Assembly (NCBI GenBank): GCA_023258355.1
Contig: JALQZL010000103.1
Span: 1 to 5,378 of the forward strand
From: Wenzhouxiangellaceae bacterium
GTDB taxonomy: Bacteria > Pseudomonadota > Gammaproteobacteria > Xanthomonadales > Wenzhouxiangellaceae
DNA length: 5,378 nt
Direction of reading: 5' to 3'
Part shown: positions 3,961-5,378 of the stretch, one piece after another
Layout of the letters: each line of letters begins with the position of its first letter
Numbering within the stretch: the stretch's first letter is position 1
The notes under the pieces: model-generated
What the model saw: only the letters and a program-made list of their open reading frames with translations
Told to the model about the DNA's origin: nothing
The model's database searches: none
Program-made: the position numbers and the translations under genes

Positions 3961-5378
3961 ATGCAACTAACTGAGATCAAGCTGTCTGGGTTCAAGTCTT
4001 TCGTCGACCCGACCACTATTAAGTTTCCCTCTAACATCATGGGCGTCGTTGGTCCCAATGGCTGTGGTAAATCCAATGTCATAGATGCGGTCCGCTGGGT
4101 AATGGGCGAATCCTCAGCGAAACAGCTTCGAGGGGACTCAATGACCGATGTCATTTTTTCAGGTTCCTCTGCAAGAAAACCAGTGGCAACGGCGACGGTT
4201 GAGTTGGTTTTCGATAACGCCGATGGTCGAGCAGGGGGTGAGTATGCCAAATACAGTGAGATCTCCGTAAAGAGACAAGTGAGCCGAGATGGGACCTCCA
4301 ACTACTTTCTGAATGGGACACGGTGTCGACGGAAAGACATTACGGATTTATTTTTAGGCACAGGCCTTGGTCCCAGAAGTTATGCCATCATCGAACAGGG
4401 GATGATTTCGCAGATTGTTGAGGCACGACCAGAAGAGCTCAGAGCTTTTCTGGAAGAGGCAGCTGGGATCTCACGGTATAAAGAGCGCCGACGCGAGACT
4501 GAAAATCGTATTAAGCATACGCGTGAAAACCTAGAGCGTTTGACCGATCTGCGGGACGAGGTGGCCAAGCAGTTAGAGAAGCTCAAGCGACAAGCAAAAT
4601 CAGCGGAGCGCTACCGCGAATTAAAAGATCGCTATCGAGTCGATGAAGCCAAATTGCAGGCGCTTCGTTGGCGAGAGCTGAAGGGGCAAATGGATCAGCA
4701 AGCCGCAAGAATCGCCAAACTCCAAACCGAGCTAGAAGCTCGGATGGCAGAGCAACGTGCTGCAGAAAAGGAATTAGAGAAACTTCGCCAAGCGCAGCAT
4801 AGTGCCAGCGAGGAGAGCTCAAAAGTGCAAGCCAGGCTTTATGAAGTAGGCGCAGAAATAGCCAGACTTGAGCAAGCCATTGAGCATCAAAGAGAGATCA
4901 GACGGCGTCAGGAAACAGAGCACGCAAAAATCGAGAATCAGATGAGCGAGCTACAGCAGCACCTCGTTCTTGATAAAGCACAGGTTTCAGAAACCACATC
5001 ATTGGTTGCCAAGTTAGAACCCAATCTGACATCAGCTCAAGCGACAGAACAATCAGCGGTTGCATTGATGGATGAGACCGAACAGGCGCTAAGCACATGG
5101 CAGTCTCAGTGGGATGAGCTTCAAGTCAACCGTAGCGCAGTGGATGCTCAGGTGAAACTCATTCAACAAAACCTCGCACATTTGGATGGGCAAATGCGTC
5201 GAGATGCAGAAAGAAAATCTGTCTTGGACGGTCAAACCGGCGATGAGCTCAGTGGGCAGCTCATAGCAGAGGCGCAGACACTGGGCGCCGAAGCGCAGGC
5301 GCAGGCGCAGGGCATCGAGCAACTTGAGAGCGCCATCAATCAGACAAATGAGTGTGCGGAGAATCTAGCAGGGCAAAT
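3961..5378 (+). CDS. smc: Chromosome segregation ATPase SMC, N-terminal 472 residues (3' end outside window)
   Basis: SMC is the long coiled-coil ATPase of bacterial condensin. Two copies joined at the hinge form, with ScpA and ScpB, a ring that compacts and segregates the chromosome. Seen: the N-terminal head beginning MQLTEIKLSGFKSFVDPT, Walker A GPNGCGKS (31-38), IDAVRWVMGE, the R-loop region KQLRGDSMTDVIFSGS with Arg57, and the Q-loop Gln146 in IIEQGMISQIVEARPEELR. Next comes the family motif FLEEAAGISRYKERRRE (163-179). From about residue 171 the sequence is long charged coiled coil rich in Glu, Gln, Arg, Lys and Ala up to the edge. The hinge, the return coil and the Walker B/signature half are outside the window; full SMC is usually about 1,150-1,200 residues. 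A short Ala-Gln repeat lies at 445-450. The ATG is the first in frame and matches the usual SMC N-terminus. MukB is excluded by the SMC-type head motifs and the scpAB genes nearby. Confidence 0.97.
   Translation, partial: MQLTEIKLSGFKSFVDPTTIKFPSNIMGVVGPNGCGKSNVIDAVRWVMGESSAKQLRGDSMTDVIFSGSSARKPVATATVELVFDNADGRAGGEYAKYSEISVKRQVSRDGTSNYFLNGTRCRRKDITDLFLGTGLGPRSYAIIEQGMISQIVEARPEELRAFLEEAAGISRYKERRRETENRIKHTRENLERLTDLRDEVAKQLEKLKRQAKSAERYRELKDRYRVDEAKLQALRWRELKGQMDQQAARIAKLQTELEARMAEQRAAEKELEKLRQAQHSASEESSKVQARLYEVGAEIARLEQAIEHQREIRRRQETEHAKIENQMSELQQHLVLDKAQVSETTSLVAKLEPNLTSAQATEQSAVALMDETEQALSTWQSQWDELQVNRSAVDAQVKLIQQNLAHLDGQMRRDAERKSVLDGQTGDELSGQLIAEAQTLGAEAQAQAQGIEQLESAINQTNECAENLAGQ
5293..5310 (+). 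repeat. Three tandem GCGCAG units inside smc
   Basis: Three perfect copies of GCGCAG encode Ala-Gln-Ala-Gln-Ala-Gln at residues 445-450 of SMC, within the coiled coil and shortly before the expected hinge. The 6-bp unit keeps the reading frame, so copy-number change would only add or remove two residues. Confidence 0.85.

Noticed and set aside
3930..4301. A 123-codon open frame antisense to the start of smc
   Set aside because: It lies opposite the highly conserved SMC head, its translation resembles no family I know, and its composition fits a shadow of the real gene.
1..5378. Signs of a defence island, prophage or other novel system
   Set aside because: Every gene belongs to a recognised housekeeping or envelope family, and no toxin, integrase, transposase, reverse transcriptase or unknown cluster is present.

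Overview
This window looks like an ordinary stretch of proteobacterial chromosome, most likely from a gammaproteobacterium (a betaproteobacterium is not excluded). The clues are the gene set scpA-scpB-rluB, a BolA-family protein, a SurA/PpiD-like lipoprotein, QueF, and a full SMC rather than MukBEF. Base composition is moderate, roughly half G+C by eye. Coding density is very high. I see no mobile element, tRNA, rRNA or CRISPR array.

Layout. Positions 1-2245 (minus strand) carry a tight run read right to left: scpA, scpB, then the first 234 codons of rluB, which runs off the left edge. scpB starts 6 bp after scpA, and rluB starts inside the end of scpB. Positions 2322-3433 (plus strand) carry a two-gene unit, a BolA-family gene and a parvulin-like lipoprotein gene, joined by a 4-bp ATGA overlap. 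Positions 3434-3483 are a short convergent spacer holding a perfect 18-bp tandem duplication and a 9-bp-stem hairpin. Positions 3484-3882 (minus) encode a short, single-domain QueF. Positions 3961-5378 (plus) encode the N-terminal 472 residues of SMC, which runs off the right edge. The queF/smc spacer is AT-rich and probably holds back-to-back promoters.

How the genes fit together. SMC, ScpA and ScpB are the three subunits of the bacterial condensin that organises and segregates the chromosome. Here all three lie within about 4.7 kb, though in two divergent units with unrelated genes between them. RluB modifies 23S rRNA, and QueF makes preQ1 for tRNA queuosine. BolA-family proteins work in iron-sulfur handling or stress response, and the lipoprotein is probably an envelope folding factor. 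These are mostly housekeeping roles.

I found no convincing undescribed system. The most useful second looks are four: the PPIase-like lipoprotein whose two parvulin active-site histidines both appear to be glutamine; the fresh-looking 18-bp duplication on the convergent hairpin; the clustering of all condensin genes; and the short QueF in a probable gammaproteobacterial setting.
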